From Alsobacter soli (GTDB lineage: Bacteria > Pseudomonadota > Alphaproteobacteria > Rhizobiales > Beijerinckiaceae), in the NCBI RefSeq assembly GCF_003004785.1, contig NZ_PVZS01000018.1, positions 1-64,000 on the forward strand: DNA of 64,000 nt, in the 5' to 3' direction. Each line of letters begins with the position of its first letter. The stretch's first letter is position 1. The position numbers and the translations under genes are program-made. Shown here in pieces: positions 43,152 through 52,047 of this stretch. Below the pieces are notes generated by a model. The model did not search any database, was not told the origin of the DNA, and saw only the letters and a program-made list of their open reading frames with translations.

Positions 43152-43511
43152 GTGCGCATTCTGGCAATCGACGACACGCGAACCCTTCGCGAGCTCCTCT
43201 GCAGGACGCTGCGCGCCGCCTCCTACGAGGTGGTGGAGGCCGAGAACGGCGAAGAGGGCCTCGCCCGCTTCGCGGACCACCGGCCCGACATCGTCATCAC
43301 GGACCTGAACATGCCGGTCCTGGACGGGATCGAGTTCACGCGCGCGGTGCGTTCGCGCGCCGACGGCGGCGGAGTGCCGATCATCATCCTGACAACGGAG
43401 AGCGGGGCGGAGATCAAGGCCGAGGGCCGCAAGGCGGGCGCCACCGCCTGGATGGTGAAGCCCTTCGATCCGCAGCGTCTCCTCGACATGCTCACGCGTT
43501 TCAAGAAGTAG
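43152..43511 (+). CDS. cheY: Chemotaxis response regulator CheY (operon copy 1)
   Basis: 119-aa single-domain receiver starting at GTG. Acidic pair D7/D8, phospho-acceptor Asp51 in ITDLNMP, the switch Thr in ILTTES and the conserved Lys in MVKPFD are all present. Phosphorylated by CheA, it should bind the flagellar switch or act as a sink. It sits between the STAS gene and cheA with 3- and 7-base gaps. Confidence 0.92.
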   Translation: MRILAIDDTRTLRELLCRTLRAASYEVVEAENGEEGLARFADHRPDIVITDLNMPVLDGIEFTRAVRSRADGGGVPIIILTTESGAEIKAEGRKAGATAWMVKPFDPQRLLDMLTRFKK

Positions 43512-43518
43512 CCCGCCC

Positions 43519-45663
43519 ATGGACGCTCTTGCCGAGATCAGGAACATCTACTTCGACGAGTGCGATGAGTTCATCGGCTTGCTCGAAGGTCATCTCGCCG
43601 CCATCGGCGAGGGGCGCGCGACGCCCGATGACATCCACGGCGCCTTCCGCGCCGTCCACTCGATCAAGGGCGGCGCTGGCGCCTTCGCGCTGACGGAGCT
43701 CGTCGAATTCGCCCACATGTTCGAGGCCTGCCTGGACGCGCTCCGCTCCGGCCGGGTGGCCATCGACGAGGCGCCGATCGACATGCTCCTCCAGGCGGGC
43801 GACGTGCTGAGCGAGCTGATCAGCGCCGCGCGCGACGGCCGGTCGGTTCCGGTCGCCCCGGCGCTGGTGGCGGCGCTCCAGGCGATGGCCGGCGGCCAGA
43901 AGACCCATGCGCCAAAAGCCGGCGACGAGATCCGGCTCGACGACGAGCCCGCCCCGGCCCCTGCGGCCGCGGCCAGCCCCGCTCCGGCTGCGGCCGAGGC
44001 GTCCGCCGGCAGGGCCCGCAAGGTCACGATCCATCTCAATCCGGAACGCGAATTCTTTCGCCGGGCGATCGATCCGCGGATGATCTTCGACGCCCTGCGG
44101 CACCTGGGCGACCTCGAGGTCACCTGCGACACTGCGCAGGTGCCGCTCATCGCGTCTCTCGACCCCATGGACTGCTGGATGCGCTGGACGATCGAGCTCC
44201 AGACGGAGCACGGTCCCGAGCACATCGTCGAAGCGCTGGAGTCCTTCCTGGCAGACGAGGAATTCACGATCAACGACGCTTCGCAGGCGGCCGAAGAGGC
44301 CCCTGCTCCGGCTGCGGCGCCTGAAGCCGCCGCCGCGCCTGCGTCCCCCACCGCCGAAGCCAAGCCCGCGGCCGAAGCCGCGGCCGAGCCGGCGACACCG
44401 GCCGCTCCCGCCGCCGCGGCTGCGCCCGCAGCTCCCGCCCCGGCGCAGCGGCGCACGTCCGGCGGAACGATCCGCGTCGACCTCGAGCGCATCGACCGCC
44501 TGATGAACCTGGTCGGCGAGATCGTCATCACGCAGTCCATGCTGTCCGAGCGCGCAGGCGTGCTCGCCAAGCGCGAGGCCGCCTCCTTCGTTGACGCCCT
44601 GTTCAGCCTGGCGCGGCAGACGCGCGAGTTGCAGGACAACGTCATGGCGGTGCGCGCCCAGCCCGTGAAGGTCGTATTCCAGCGCCTGCCGCGACTGGTG
44701 CGCGAACTCGAGCGCACGCTGGGCAAGAAGGCCCATCTCGTGCTCGCCGGCGAGGACACGGAGGTCGACAAGACCATCGTCGAGGAACTGGCGGACCCGC
44801 TGATCCACATGCTCCGCAACTCGATGGACCACGGCCTGGAGCCGCCGGAGGAGCGCATCGCGGCCGGCAAGCCGGCCGATGGCACCATCCGGGTCTCGGC
44901 CGAGCATCGCGGCTCGCGCATCCTCATCTGCGTCACCGACGACGGGCGCGGCATCAACCGCGAGAAGCTGGTGGCCAAGGCCAAGGCTCGCGGGCTGCTC
45001 GCCCCCGACGCCGAGCCGTCGCCCGAGGAAGCCGACAACCTCATCTTCCACCCCGGCCTCTCCACAGCCCAGCAGGTCACGGACGTCTCCGGGCGCGGCG
45101 TCGGCATGGACGTGGTGCGGCGGAACGTGGAGGCGCTCGGCGGGCGCATCACCGTGGAATCGACGCCGGGCCGCGGCTGCAAGTTCACGCTCGGCCTGCC
45201 GCTGACGCTGGCGGTGCTCGACGGGATGATCGTGCGGGCCGGCACGGAGCGCTTCGTGTTCCCGCTGTCATCCATCGTCGAGACCATGCAGCTCGACCCG
45301 GCCAGCGTGGAGCCGCTGCCTGGCGGGCGCGATATCCTCCAGCTCCGCGGCGAAATCGCTCCCCTGCTCAAGCTGCGGCAGCTGCTCGGCATCCGGGCGA
45401 TCGGCGACGAGCCCATCGTCGTCATCGTGGAGACCGAGACGGTGCCACGGCTCGCCATCGCGGTGGACGAGATCGTCGGCCAGCAGCAGGTCGTGGTGAA
45501 GAACCTCGAGTCCTCGTTCCGCCGGGTGGAGGGCGTGTCCGCCGCCACCATCCTGGGCGACGGCCTTGTGGCCCTGATCCTGGATGTCGACGCCTTGCCG
45601 GCGCTGTCCCAGTCGGGCCGCAAGCTGCCGACCATGGCTGATCACCTGGGAGTGGCCGTCTAG
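43519..45663 (+). CDS. cheA: Chemotaxis histidine kinase CheA
   Basis: 714-aa kinase. Order: P1 Hpt domain (1-105) with phospho-His47 in VHSIKGGAGAF; an Ala/Pro linker; a P2-like domain (about 170-255); a second Ala/Pro-rich linker (about 256-314); P3 dimerisation helices from residue 315 (IRVDLERIDRLMNLVGEIV); P4 ATPase with HMLRNSMDHGLEPP near 430, DDGRGI near 474 and GRGVGMDVV near 526; and a P5 CheW-like C-terminus. All catalytic boxes are intact. It takes signals from receptors and passes phosphate to CheY and CheB. Confidence 0.96.
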   Translation: MDALAEIRNIYFDECDEFIGLLEGHLAAIGEGRATPDDIHGAFRAVHSIKGGAGAFALTELVEFAHMFEACLDALRSGRVAIDEAPIDMLLQAGDVLSELISAARDGRSVPVAPALVAALQAMAGGQKTHAPKAGDEIRLDDEPAPAPAAAASPAPAAAEASAGRARKVTIHLNPEREFFRRAIDPRMIFDALRHLGDLEVTCDTAQVPLIASLDPMDCWMRWTIELQTEHGPEHIVEALESFLADEEFTINDASQAAEEAPAPAAAPEAAAAPASPTAEAKPAAEAAAEPATPAAPAAAAAPAAPAPAQRRTSGGTIRVDLERIDRLMNLVGEIVITQSMLSERAGVLAKREAASFVDALFSLARQTRELQDNVMAVRAQPVKVVFQRLPRLVRELERTLGKKAHLVLAGEDTEVDKTIVEELADPLIHMLRNSMDHGLEPPEERIAAGKPADGTIRVSAEHRGSRILICVTDDGRGINREKLVAKAKARGLLAPDAEPSPEEADNLIFHPGLSTAQQVTDVSGRGVGMDVVRRNVEALGGRITVESTPGRGCKFTLGLPLTLAVLDGMIVRAGTERFVFPLSSIVETMQLDPASVEPLPGGRDILQLRGEIAPLLKLRQLLGIRAIGDEPIVVIVETETVPRLAIAVDEIVGQQQVVVKNLESSFRRVEGVSAATILGDGLVALILDVDALPALSQSGRKLPTMADHLGVAV

Positions 45664-45745
45664 GCCCCTCCCCCTCCCCCTAGCCCTCGTCTCGCGCAGC
45701 GTTCCCCCCGCGCTTCGCCCATCCAGCTATTGCCGAGGAACGGCC

Positions 45746-46588
45746 GTGCACGGTCTCGCCGCAGACGAATCCGATTACGCCCTGTCCGATCGCGACTTCG
45801 AGCTGATCGCCGGCATCGCGCGCGATCAGGCGGGCATCGTCATCCGCGCTCACAAGTCCGCCATGATCCGGGGGCGGCTCATGCGCCGCCTGAGGGCGCT
45901 GCAGCTCCGGTCCGTGGCGGAATATTGCGAACTGCTGCGGAGCAGCGACGGGCACAAGGAGCTGCCCAGCCTGCTCAATGTGCTGACCACCAATCACACG
46001 GCGTTCTTCCGCGAGCGGCACCACCTCGACCATCTTCGAAGCGAGGCCCTGCCGGATTCCTATTCGCGCGCCCTGAAACACAACTCCCGCGTGCGCATCT
46101 GGTCCTCCGCGTCCTCCACTGGCGAGGAGCCCTACTCCATCGCCGCCATGGTGCACGCGTCCCAGCCGCCGAAGGCGATCGACCTGCGGGTCTTGGCGAC
46201 GGACATCGACACGGACGTGCTCGACAAGGCGGAGCGCGGCGAATACGCCCGCGAGGTTGTGGAGCGGTCGCCTGCGGACCTGAAGCCGCTGCTGCTGTGC
46301 GAGCCGGCCGGAGCCGACACGGTCAGGATCGGCGCGGCCCTGAGGCGTCACCTCACCTTCAAGCAGCTGAACCTCATCACGGAGTGGCCCATGCGCGGCC
46401 CCTTCGACGTGATCTTCTGCCGCAACGTGATGATCTACTTCGACGCCCCCACGAAGAAGAGCATCGTCGACCGCTGCGTCGACCTCTTGCGCCCGGGCGG
46501 CTGGCTTTACCTCGGCCACTCGGAATCCTTGTCTCCGCCTCATCCGGCCTTCGAGCTGATCGGGCGCACTATCTATCGGAGGCGTTGA
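45746..46588 (+). CDS. cheR: Chemoreceptor methyltransferase CheR
   Basis: 280-aa SAM-dependent glutamate O-methyltransferase. Start is the GTG at 45746 with GAGGA upstream. The N-terminal helical domain (FELIAGIARDQAGIVIR, KSAMIRGRLMRRLRAL) is followed by the SAM fold: TAFFRERHHLDHL, SASSTGEEPYSIA, LATDIDTDVLDKAERGEY and IFCRNVMIYFD. The stop overlaps the cheD ATG (TGATG). Together with CheB and CheD it sets receptor adaptation. Confidence 0.94.
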   Translation: MHGLAADESDYALSDRDFELIAGIARDQAGIVIRAHKSAMIRGRLMRRLRALQLRSVAEYCELLRSSDGHKELPSLLNVLTTNHTAFFRERHHLDHLRSEALPDSYSRALKHNSRVRIWSSASSTGEEPYSIAAMVHASQPPKAIDLRVLATDIDTDVLDKAERGEYAREVVERSPADLKPLLLCEPAGADTVRIGAALRRHLTFKQLNLITEWPMRGPFDVIFCRNVMIYFDAPTKKSIVDRCVDLLRPGGWLYLGHSESLSPPHPAFELIGRTIYRRR

Positions 46589-47202
46589 TGGCCCTGCCCG
46601 GAACCTCCCTGCCCCCGTCGAGACGCTCTTTCCAGGATTCAACGGGCGCAACAATCGTGTCCGTTGCGCCTGGCGACCATTACGTCACCGACGACAAGAA
46701 CCAGATCATCGTGACGCTGCTCGGATCCTGCGTCGCGGCCTGCGCGCGCGACACGATCACGGGCGTCGGCGGCGTCAACCACTTCCTGCTGCCCTCCAGC
46801 GACAGCCACGACGTGGCCATGGGCGGGGACGAGGCCATGCGCTTCGGCGACTACGCCATGGAGCAGCTGCTCAACAGCATCTATCGCCGCGGCGGCCAGC
46901 GCGGCCGGCTGGAGGTCAAGATCTTCGGCGGCGCCCGCGTGCTGGGCGGCAGCAGCATGCTCAAGATCGGCGAGCAGAACATCACCTTCGTCGAGCGCTT
47001 CCTGAAGACCGAGGGGATCCCCATCGTGGCCCGCTCCGTGGGCGGCACCGCGCCGCGGCGCATCCGCTACCAGCCCTCCACCGGCAGGGCCTGGGTGCAG
47101 GAGCTCGACAAGTCGAGCGCGGTGAGCGTGACGCAGCAGGAAGAGAATTATCGCCGCAGCTTCGTCCGGCAGCAGCCCGCCGGCGACGTGGAGTTCTTCT
47201 GA
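46588..47202 (+). CDS. cheD: Chemoreceptor glutamine deamidase CheD
   Basis: 204-aa CheD. The catalytic Cys is in LLGSCVAACARD, the His in GVNHFLLPSSD, and the supporting segment is KIFGGARVLGGSSMLKIGEQN. It deamidates receptor glutamines and in some bacteria binds CheC/CheY; no CheC is present here. Length is a little above the usual 160-200. Start and stop overlap cheR and cheB by TGATG at each end. Confidence 0.93.
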   Translation: MALPGTSLPPSRRSFQDSTGATIVSVAPGDHYVTDDKNQIIVTLLGSCVAACARDTITGVGGVNHFLLPSSDSHDVAMGGDEAMRFGDYAMEQLLNSIYRRGGQRGRLEVKIFGGARVLGGSSMLKIGEQNITFVERFLKTEGIPIVARSVGGTAPRRIRYQPSTGRAWVQELDKSSAVSVTQQEENYRRSFVRQQPAGDVEFF

Positions 47203-48311
47203 TGTTTCGCCCGGCCAATCCCTATCGCGTGTTCGTGGTCGACGACTCCCGCACGATCCGCCGGCTGATCGGCGCCATCGTCGAGGAGACGGACGGGCTC
47301 GTGCTGGCGGGCTCCGCCGAGAGCGCGGAGGAGGCCTGGGAGGTCCTGCGGCAGCCCTCGTTCGAGGTCGACGTCATCTCGCTCGACATCGAGCTGCCGG
47401 GCATGAACGGAATCGACTTCCTGAAGCAGATGATGGCTCTGCGTCCGATTCCGGTGCTCGTCGTCTCGGGCCATACGGACGCGGCGGCGGACCTGACGCT
47501 GACCGCCCTGGAGAATGGGGCGATCGACTGCATCCAGAAGCCGGATGGGCGCCCGGCCGAGATCGACCGCTTCCTGCGCGACACGGCCGCCGGGCTGCTG
47601 CGGGCGGCCCAGAGCAAGCTGCGGAAGGGCCCGACCGGCCCGACGCTGGTCAGCCCGGTGCTGGCGCCCCGCCCCTCCGCAGCCGCCTCCGCGGCCAGCG
47701 CGGCGAGCTTCGATGGCGACAACGTCATCTGCATCGGCGCGTCCACGGGCGGCGTCCCGGCCGTGTGCAAGGTGGTCGAGGGCCTGCGCGGCGTGAACTG
47801 CCCCATCGTGGTGGTGCAGCACATGCCCCCGAGCTTCACGCCGCGGCTCGCCACCCGCCTGGCCCAGACCACCGGGCTTCCCGCCTTCGAGGCCCAGGAC
47901 GGCCAGCGGCTCGCGCCGCGGACGGTGTGGGTGGCGCCGGGCGGCTTCCACCTGCACATCGTGCGCAAGCCCGGGGGCTACGCAGCGAGGCTCACGGACG
48001 AGAACCCCGTTTCAGGGCACAAGCCGTCCATCGACGTCATGTTCCATTCGGCGGCCCAGGAGGCCGGCTCCGCCGCCTCCGGCGTGCTGCTGACCGGCAT
48101 GGGCCGGGACGGCGCGGACGGTCTCCTCGCCATGCGCAGGGCCGGAGCGCACACCATCGCGCAGGACGAGGCGACCTGCGTGGTCTACGGCATGCCGAAA
48201 GCGGCCGTCACGATCGGGGCCGTGGACCAGGTCCTCCCCCTCGATCGCATCGCCGACCACATCCTGTCCGGCGCGCCGCGCGGCCGGGCGTCGCGTCACG
48301 CGGGAGCCTGA
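47202..48311 (+). CDS. cheB: Chemotaxis protein-glutamate methylesterase CheB
   Basis: 369-aa CheB with an N-terminal receiver (acidic pair D14/D15, phospho-Asp62 in SLDIELPGMNG) and a C-terminal methylesterase. The catalytic triad reads Ser181 in IGASTGG, His207 in QHMPPSFT and Asp303 in GMGRDGADG. An Ala-rich linker (about 150-172) joins the domains. It removes methyl groups from receptors when phosphorylated by CheA. Coupled to cheD by TGATG. Confidence 0.95.
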   Translation: MFRPANPYRVFVVDDSRTIRRLIGAIVEETDGLVLAGSAESAEEAWEVLRQPSFEVDVISLDIELPGMNGIDFLKQMMALRPIPVLVVSGHTDAAADLTLTALENGAIDCIQKPDGRPAEIDRFLRDTAAGLLRAAQSKLRKGPTGPTLVSPVLAPRPSAAASAASAASFDGDNVICIGASTGGVPAVCKVVEGLRGVNCPIVVVQHMPPSFTPRLATRLAQTTGLPAFEAQDGQRLAPRTVWVAPGGFHLHIVRKPGGYAARLTDENPVSGHKPSIDVMFHSAAQEAGSAASGVLLTGMGRDGADGLLAMRRAGAHTIAQDEATCVVYGMPKAAVTIGAVDQVLPLDRIADHILSGAPRGRASRHAGA

Positions 48312-48315
48312 GGCC

Positions 48316-48702
48316 ATGGCCGACCTGAAGTCCAAGAAAGTGCTGGTCGTCGACGACCAGAAGAGCATGCGCGGCCTCGTCCGCTTCGCCCTGATCCAGA
48401 TGGGCATGGAGACGGTGGACGGCGCCGAGAGCGGCGAAGAAGCCATCAAGAAGCTCAGCACCACCCGCTACGACCTCATCATCACCGACCTGCACATGGA
48501 GGGCATCTCGGGGCTCGGCCTGCTCAAGGCGGTGCGCTCCCACCCCGTCCTGCGCGGCACGCCGGTGATCATGGCGACCAGCGAGACCTCCTCGGACACG
48601 GTGCGCCAGGCCAAGAGCCTGAACGTCGACGCCTTCATCCTGAAGCCGGTGGACGCCAACGCGCTGCAGCAGCGCGTGAAGGCGGTGCTGAAGGTGGCGT
48701 GA
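48316..48702 (+). CDS. cheY: Chemotaxis response regulator CheY (operon copy 2)
   Basis: 128-aa receiver, D13/D14, phospho-Asp58 in ITDLHMEG, and Lys in ILKPVD. The switch region reads MATSETSSD. It starts four bases after cheB and ends the plus-strand che operon. A second CheY in the absence of CheZ is typical of alphaproteobacteria, where one form drives the motor and the other drains phosphate from CheA. Confidence 0.92.
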   Translation: MADLKSKKVLVVDDQKSMRGLVRFALIQMGMETVDGAESGEEAIKKLSTTRYDLIITDLHMEGISGLGLLKAVRSHPVLRGTPVIMATSETSSDTVRQAKSLNVDAFILKPVDANALQQRVKAVLKVA

Positions 48703-49044
48703 GAAGCGCCTCGCCGGACCACCGCCCGAGAGGCGGTCGTAGCCGGCAAGCACGCGTTCCGACATGCAAGGTCCGAGGCGAAGCGGTTGCTCGGCCTGCC
48801 TGCGTTGTGCGCTCGAACATCATTGTCGAGAGCTGAAGCCGCTCGCCCGCGAACGCGCGAGCCGCTCCGAAAGAATTTGCCCAACATTCCCGGCCCAGTT
48901 TGAAAGCCCCTGGACCCAAGGCCGCCGAATTTAGGCGCTCACATTTGATATTTGTGAATTGTTTTATTGCTATGCTCGTCCTGACCCGACTGCACAGCCT
49001 GACTGCCTTCCGCAGCCTGGCCCTGGGACAGGACACTGTCGAGT
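48703..49044. other. Intergenic region with AT-rich promoter-like island
   Basis: 342 bases, no convincing gene. The first two thirds is GC-rich. From 48940 to 48976 it turns AT-rich: TTGATA at 48945-48950 and TATGCT at 48971-48976 might be promoter boxes for the TadG-like gene, but the 20-base spacing is poor. A 64-codon frame at 48900-49094 overlaps the next gene and is not supported. Confidence 0.4.
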
Positions 49045-50379
49045 ATGCCGCGATTTTTTTCCCGCCCTATGCTGACGCGATTTGGCCAGGCTGAAACCGG
49101 CGCCGTGGCGGTCATGCTTGTGATTTTGCTGCCAGTCTTGCTGACCTTCGCTGGCGTCGCTGTTGACCTGACAGGCGCCAACCGCATGAAAAGCAAGCTC
49201 GACGTCCTTGCGGACGCGGCGGCGCTCGCCGCTGTCAGCAATGCCGCGATGCTCTCCACGGACAGCAATGCGCAGATCGCCAGGAGCCAGGAAGTCGCCG
49301 TCACGACGATGCGAGATTCCGCCGCCAAGGCGGGGCTGGGCTTCACCTCAATCAACGCCGTGGCGACGGTCGACCCGGACATGACCGTCACCGTACGCCT
49401 GTCCTGGGAATCGGCCTACCTGGTGAACTTCGGGCGCTTTCTGATGGGCGATCGCCTCCGGGTGTCCGGCATGGCCGAGTCCAAGTCCAACGGCTCGCAG
49501 TTCGTTGACCTGGTCGCCATCGTGGACGCGTCGGGCTCCATGGGCATCGGCGCTTCCGCGGAAGACCAGGAGGCCATGGCCCGCACCTTCAAGTTCAGCA
49601 AGGACAACGACGAATCCTGCGTCTTCGCCTGCCACACCATCGGGAAGACGGCGCTGCTGCCGTCAACGAGAACCGCGAGCGGTCGCCCCGCGCAATCGCG
49701 TTTCGATGTCGTTCGAAGCGCGCTGACGCGCATTGTTTCGGAGGCGGAAAAGATCAGAGGGGAGAAGATCCGCCTGACCGTGTTCACGGTGAGCAATCGA
49801 CCGCGGCTGGACATTACGCCGACCACCAATCTGGGGCAGGCCAGGCAGACGCTGTCGCAGCTGCAAATGCATGTCGCGGGCGCCGGCACGAATTTCTATG
49901 CCTCACTCCCGCAGATCGCGGCCCAATTGCCCAGCCGCGGAGGCAAGGGCATGTCACCCAACGATCGCAAGCTGTATGTAATGCTCTTCACCGACGGCGT
50001 CGAAGACGACGTCTATGAAAAGCCGAACCGCCAGGGCGTTTACGAGGGCGACTACGATCTCGACCCCAATTTTCGGAAACGTCAGCCTTCGCACACCACC
50101 AAGGAGACCGTGCAGGGGTTCGATGGGTCGTATTGTCGGGCGTTCCCGGAAAGCGCCAACATCATGACCTTGACGACCGACTACGTCATTCCGTCGGAGA
50201 CGAGCGATGAGCGGTTCATCTTCATTCGCGACAAGCTGAGAGGCAGCATCCGCCAAAACATGGCCCGGTGCGCGACCGACCCGGACTTTGTTTTCACCGC
50301 GTCTTCTGGCGAGGACATCCAGAAGGCCATCGATACGATGTACAAGAAGATCACTGCCGGCGCACGGCTCTCGCGATAA
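49045..50379 (+). CDS. TadG-like pilus-assembly protein with von Willebrand A domain
   Basis: 444-aa protein. The N-terminus is a TadE/TadG-type (Flp pilus, 'Tad-like') segment with a single membrane helix, GAVAVMLVILLPVLLTFAGVAVDLTGANRMKSKLDVLADAAALAAV. From about residue 150 it carries a VWA domain with an intact metal-ion site: DASGSMG, then the Thr loop in GAGTNFYASL, and TDGVEDDVY. It is predicted to sit in the inner membrane with the VWA part in the periplasm or on the surface. No other tad or flp genes are in the window, and it is embedded between chemotaxis operons. Confidence 0.8.
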   Translation: MPRFFSRPMLTRFGQAETGAVAVMLVILLPVLLTFAGVAVDLTGANRMKSKLDVLADAAALAAVSNAAMLSTDSNAQIARSQEVAVTTMRDSAAKAGLGFTSINAVATVDPDMTVTVRLSWESAYLVNFGRFLMGDRLRVSGMAESKSNGSQFVDLVAIVDASGSMGIGASAEDQEAMARTFKFSKDNDESCVFACHTIGKTALLPSTRTASGRPAQSRFDVVRSALTRIVSEAEKIRGEKIRLTVFTVSNRPRLDITPTTNLGQARQTLSQLQMHVAGAGTNFYASLPQIAAQLPSRGGKGMSPNDRKLYVMLFTDGVEDDVYEKPNRQGVYEGDYDLDPNFRKRQPSHTTKETVQGFDGSYCRAFPESANIMTLTTDYVIPSETSDERFIFIRDKLRGSIRQNMARCATDPDFVFTASSGEDIQKAIDTMYKKITAGARLSR

Positions 50380-50390
50380 CGTCCTGGCGT

Positions 50391-50780
50391 TCAGGCCGCG
50401 ACCGCGCTGACAGCCCGGTCCATGGCGGCGAGCAGAGCCTCGGCCGTGAAAGGCTTCTGGATCAGGATAGGAGCGCCCGGGCGGTCGAGCTTGGCTTTGG
50501 CGCCGGCGTCGTTGGTGGTCATGAGCAGGAAGGGAATGCCGGCCCATTCGGGGCGGCCGTCCATGATGAGCTTGAGGTCGGCCCCGCTCATCGGGGTCAT
50601 GTAGTAGTCGCAGACGACCAGCCCGTATTCCTTCTGGCTCAGCTTGCGGATCGCCTCGGGGCCGCTCCCCGCCCCTTCCACGTCCAGGACGCCCTGCGCA
50701 TTGAGCAGCGTGCGCACGATGCGCACGATGGCGTAGGTGTCGTCCACCACCAGGACGGGCTTGCTGCGGTCAAAGCTCAC
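50391..50780 (-). CDS. CheY-like response regulator (third copy)
   Basis: 129-aa receiver with D13/D14, phospho-Asp58 in VVCDYYMTPMSG, TT in LMTTND and Lys in IQKPF. The start is a GTG at 50780 overlapping the stop of the upstream Hpt-like gene as GTGA, so it should be translationally coupled. Last gene of a three-gene minus-strand operon. Output partner unknown. Confidence 0.9.
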   Translation of the reverse strand: MSFDRSKPVLVVDDTYAIVRIVRTLLNAQGVLDVEGAGSGPEAIRKLSQKEYGLVVCDYYMTPMSGADLKLIMDGRPEWAGIPFLLMTTNDAGAKAKLDRPGAPILIQKPFTAEALLAAMDRAVSAVAA

Positions 50781-51382
50781 TCGGTTTCTCCGGGATTGTC
50801 CTTGGCGGCTTCGGCCGCTGCTGCCTGGGCCTTCTCGGCGGCCCGACGACTACGGAACTCGGCGGACAGGACGCCGAGCTGCCGCACAAGCTCGCGGGCG
50901 ATGTCGTTGGGCGCGTCCTTCACCTCGGCGCGCACCACGGAGGCGATGGCCTCCGCGTAGCGGCGAACGACCACCATGGGGACGTCCACCTCGCCATGGG
51001 CGAGGTGGTCGCACAGCCCCGTGGCCATCTGGGCCGCGACGGTGTAGCCGAATTGCTTGGCCTGTCCGCGAACGTCCTGCGCGAGCAGATGGAGGGCCTC
51101 CACCTCCTCGGGGCTCTGCGGACCTGCTTCGCCGAAGCCCTCTACGGATTCCAGAAGAGTCGCGGCCGACTGGGCCATCCACTTGCCGAAGCTGGGGGCG
51201 AGCGCGTCGACGGCTCGCTCGGCGCGGGCGATCATGTCGGCGTCGTCGGTCGGCGTCGGCCGCTGCGACTTCACGAGCGCCTTCTCCCGCAGGCGCGGCT
51301 TCGGATGAAGCACAGCGTGGTCGCTGTACTCCTCCTGGGATTCGAGATGGGGCGCCGCCGCAGCCGCTGGGATCTCAACCAT
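50777..51382 (-). CDS. Hpt-like helical protein lacking the phospho-histidine
   Basis: 201-aa mainly helical protein. Residues 97-125 (LHLLAQDVRGQAKQFGYTVAAQMATGLCDHL) resemble the alphaproteobacterial Hpt signature A-H-D-x-K-G-Q-x-x-x-F-G-Y, but the histidine position holds Gln102. The ~45 N-terminal residues and the last ~25 (Ala/Glu-rich) look disordered. It is the middle gene of receiver - this gene - receiver, overlapping the first by 8 bases and the last by 4. A role as non-phosphorylatable docking partner of the two receivers is my inference; family assignment is moderate. Confidence 0.6.
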   Translation of the reverse strand: MVEIPAAAAAPHLESQEEYSDHAVLHPKPRLREKALVKSQRPTPTDDADMIARAERAVDALAPSFGKWMAQSAATLLESVEGFGEAGPQSPEEVEALHLLAQDVRGQAKQFGYTVAAQMATGLCDHLAHGEVDVPMVVVRRYAEAIASVVRAEVKDAPNDIARELVRQLGVLSAEFRSRRAAEKAQAAAAEAAKDNPGETE

Positions 51383-51920
51383 TGGAGTAACTCACGAGAA
51401 CGGGCTTGGCCGGAATGATCTGGCTTTCCTCTTCGCCCTTCCGGCGCTCAGGGCCGGTGTATTCGGCCGCCTTGGTGCGGCGGCGGTCTGGGCCGAAATA
51501 GCTGGCCGTCTTGATAAAGGGCCGGGGGTGGGCGACGACCCCGAGGATTCGCTGGTGCAGGGCCGTGGCCGAGAGCGGCTTGACCAGGAACTCGGTCACG
51601 CCGGCGTCCCGCGCCTCGATCACGCGATGCCGCTCCGAATGCACGGACACCATGATGATGGGCACGAAGGGGTTCACGCTGTTGTCCGAGCAGCGCATCA
51701 GCTTGGTCATGTCGATGCCGTTGATGAGCGGCATCTCCCAGTCCGTGAACACGATGTCCGGGTAATGGGATGCGAAGGCGTCCAGCGCGGATGCGCCGTC
51801 TTCGGCCTCGAACACCTCGCGCGCCCCGAATCCGTGAAGAAGCGTCTTCAGGATGCGGCGCATGTAGGTGTTGTCATCGACAACCAGGAAGCGAAGTCGG
51901 GAATACTCGACGCGGAACAT
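51375..51920 (-). CDS. CheY-like response regulator with GPDRR tail
   Basis: 181-aa protein: a receiver (1-125) with D15/D16, phospho-Asp60 in VFTDWEMPLING and Lys in LVKPLSA, then a ~50-residue C-terminal extension with two related motifs, YFGPDRRRT and YTGPERRKG, seen in several alphaproteobacterial regulators. No DNA-binding domain. First gene of the three-gene operon. The GPDRR motif may bind a protein partner; not proven. Confidence 0.87.
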   Translation of the reverse strand: MFRVEYSRLRFLVVDDNTYMRRILKTLLHGFGAREVFEAEDGASALDAFASHYPDIVFTDWEMPLINGIDMTKLMRCSDNSVNPFVPIIMVSVHSERHRVIEARDAGVTEFLVKPLSATALHQRILGVVAHPRPFIKTASYFGPDRRRTKAAEYTGPERRKGEEESQIIPAKPVLVSYSNG

Positions 51921-52047
51921 GGAAGCCGTTTCAGGGGTCTGCCCACCCTGAAACCTACTTCCGGCTGCGTTAATTTTCTGCTGCGCCTTTCAGTTGCAAA
52001 GCCCTGAGGCGATCATTTCCGGCGCCGCTCCCTCCGGTTGCGCCGCC

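Noticed and set aside
48900-49094. 64-codon frame ending GQDTVEYAAIF, reminiscent of a Flp pilin end
   Set aside because: No ribosome site, no pilin leader or processing motif, and it overlaps the TadG-like gene.
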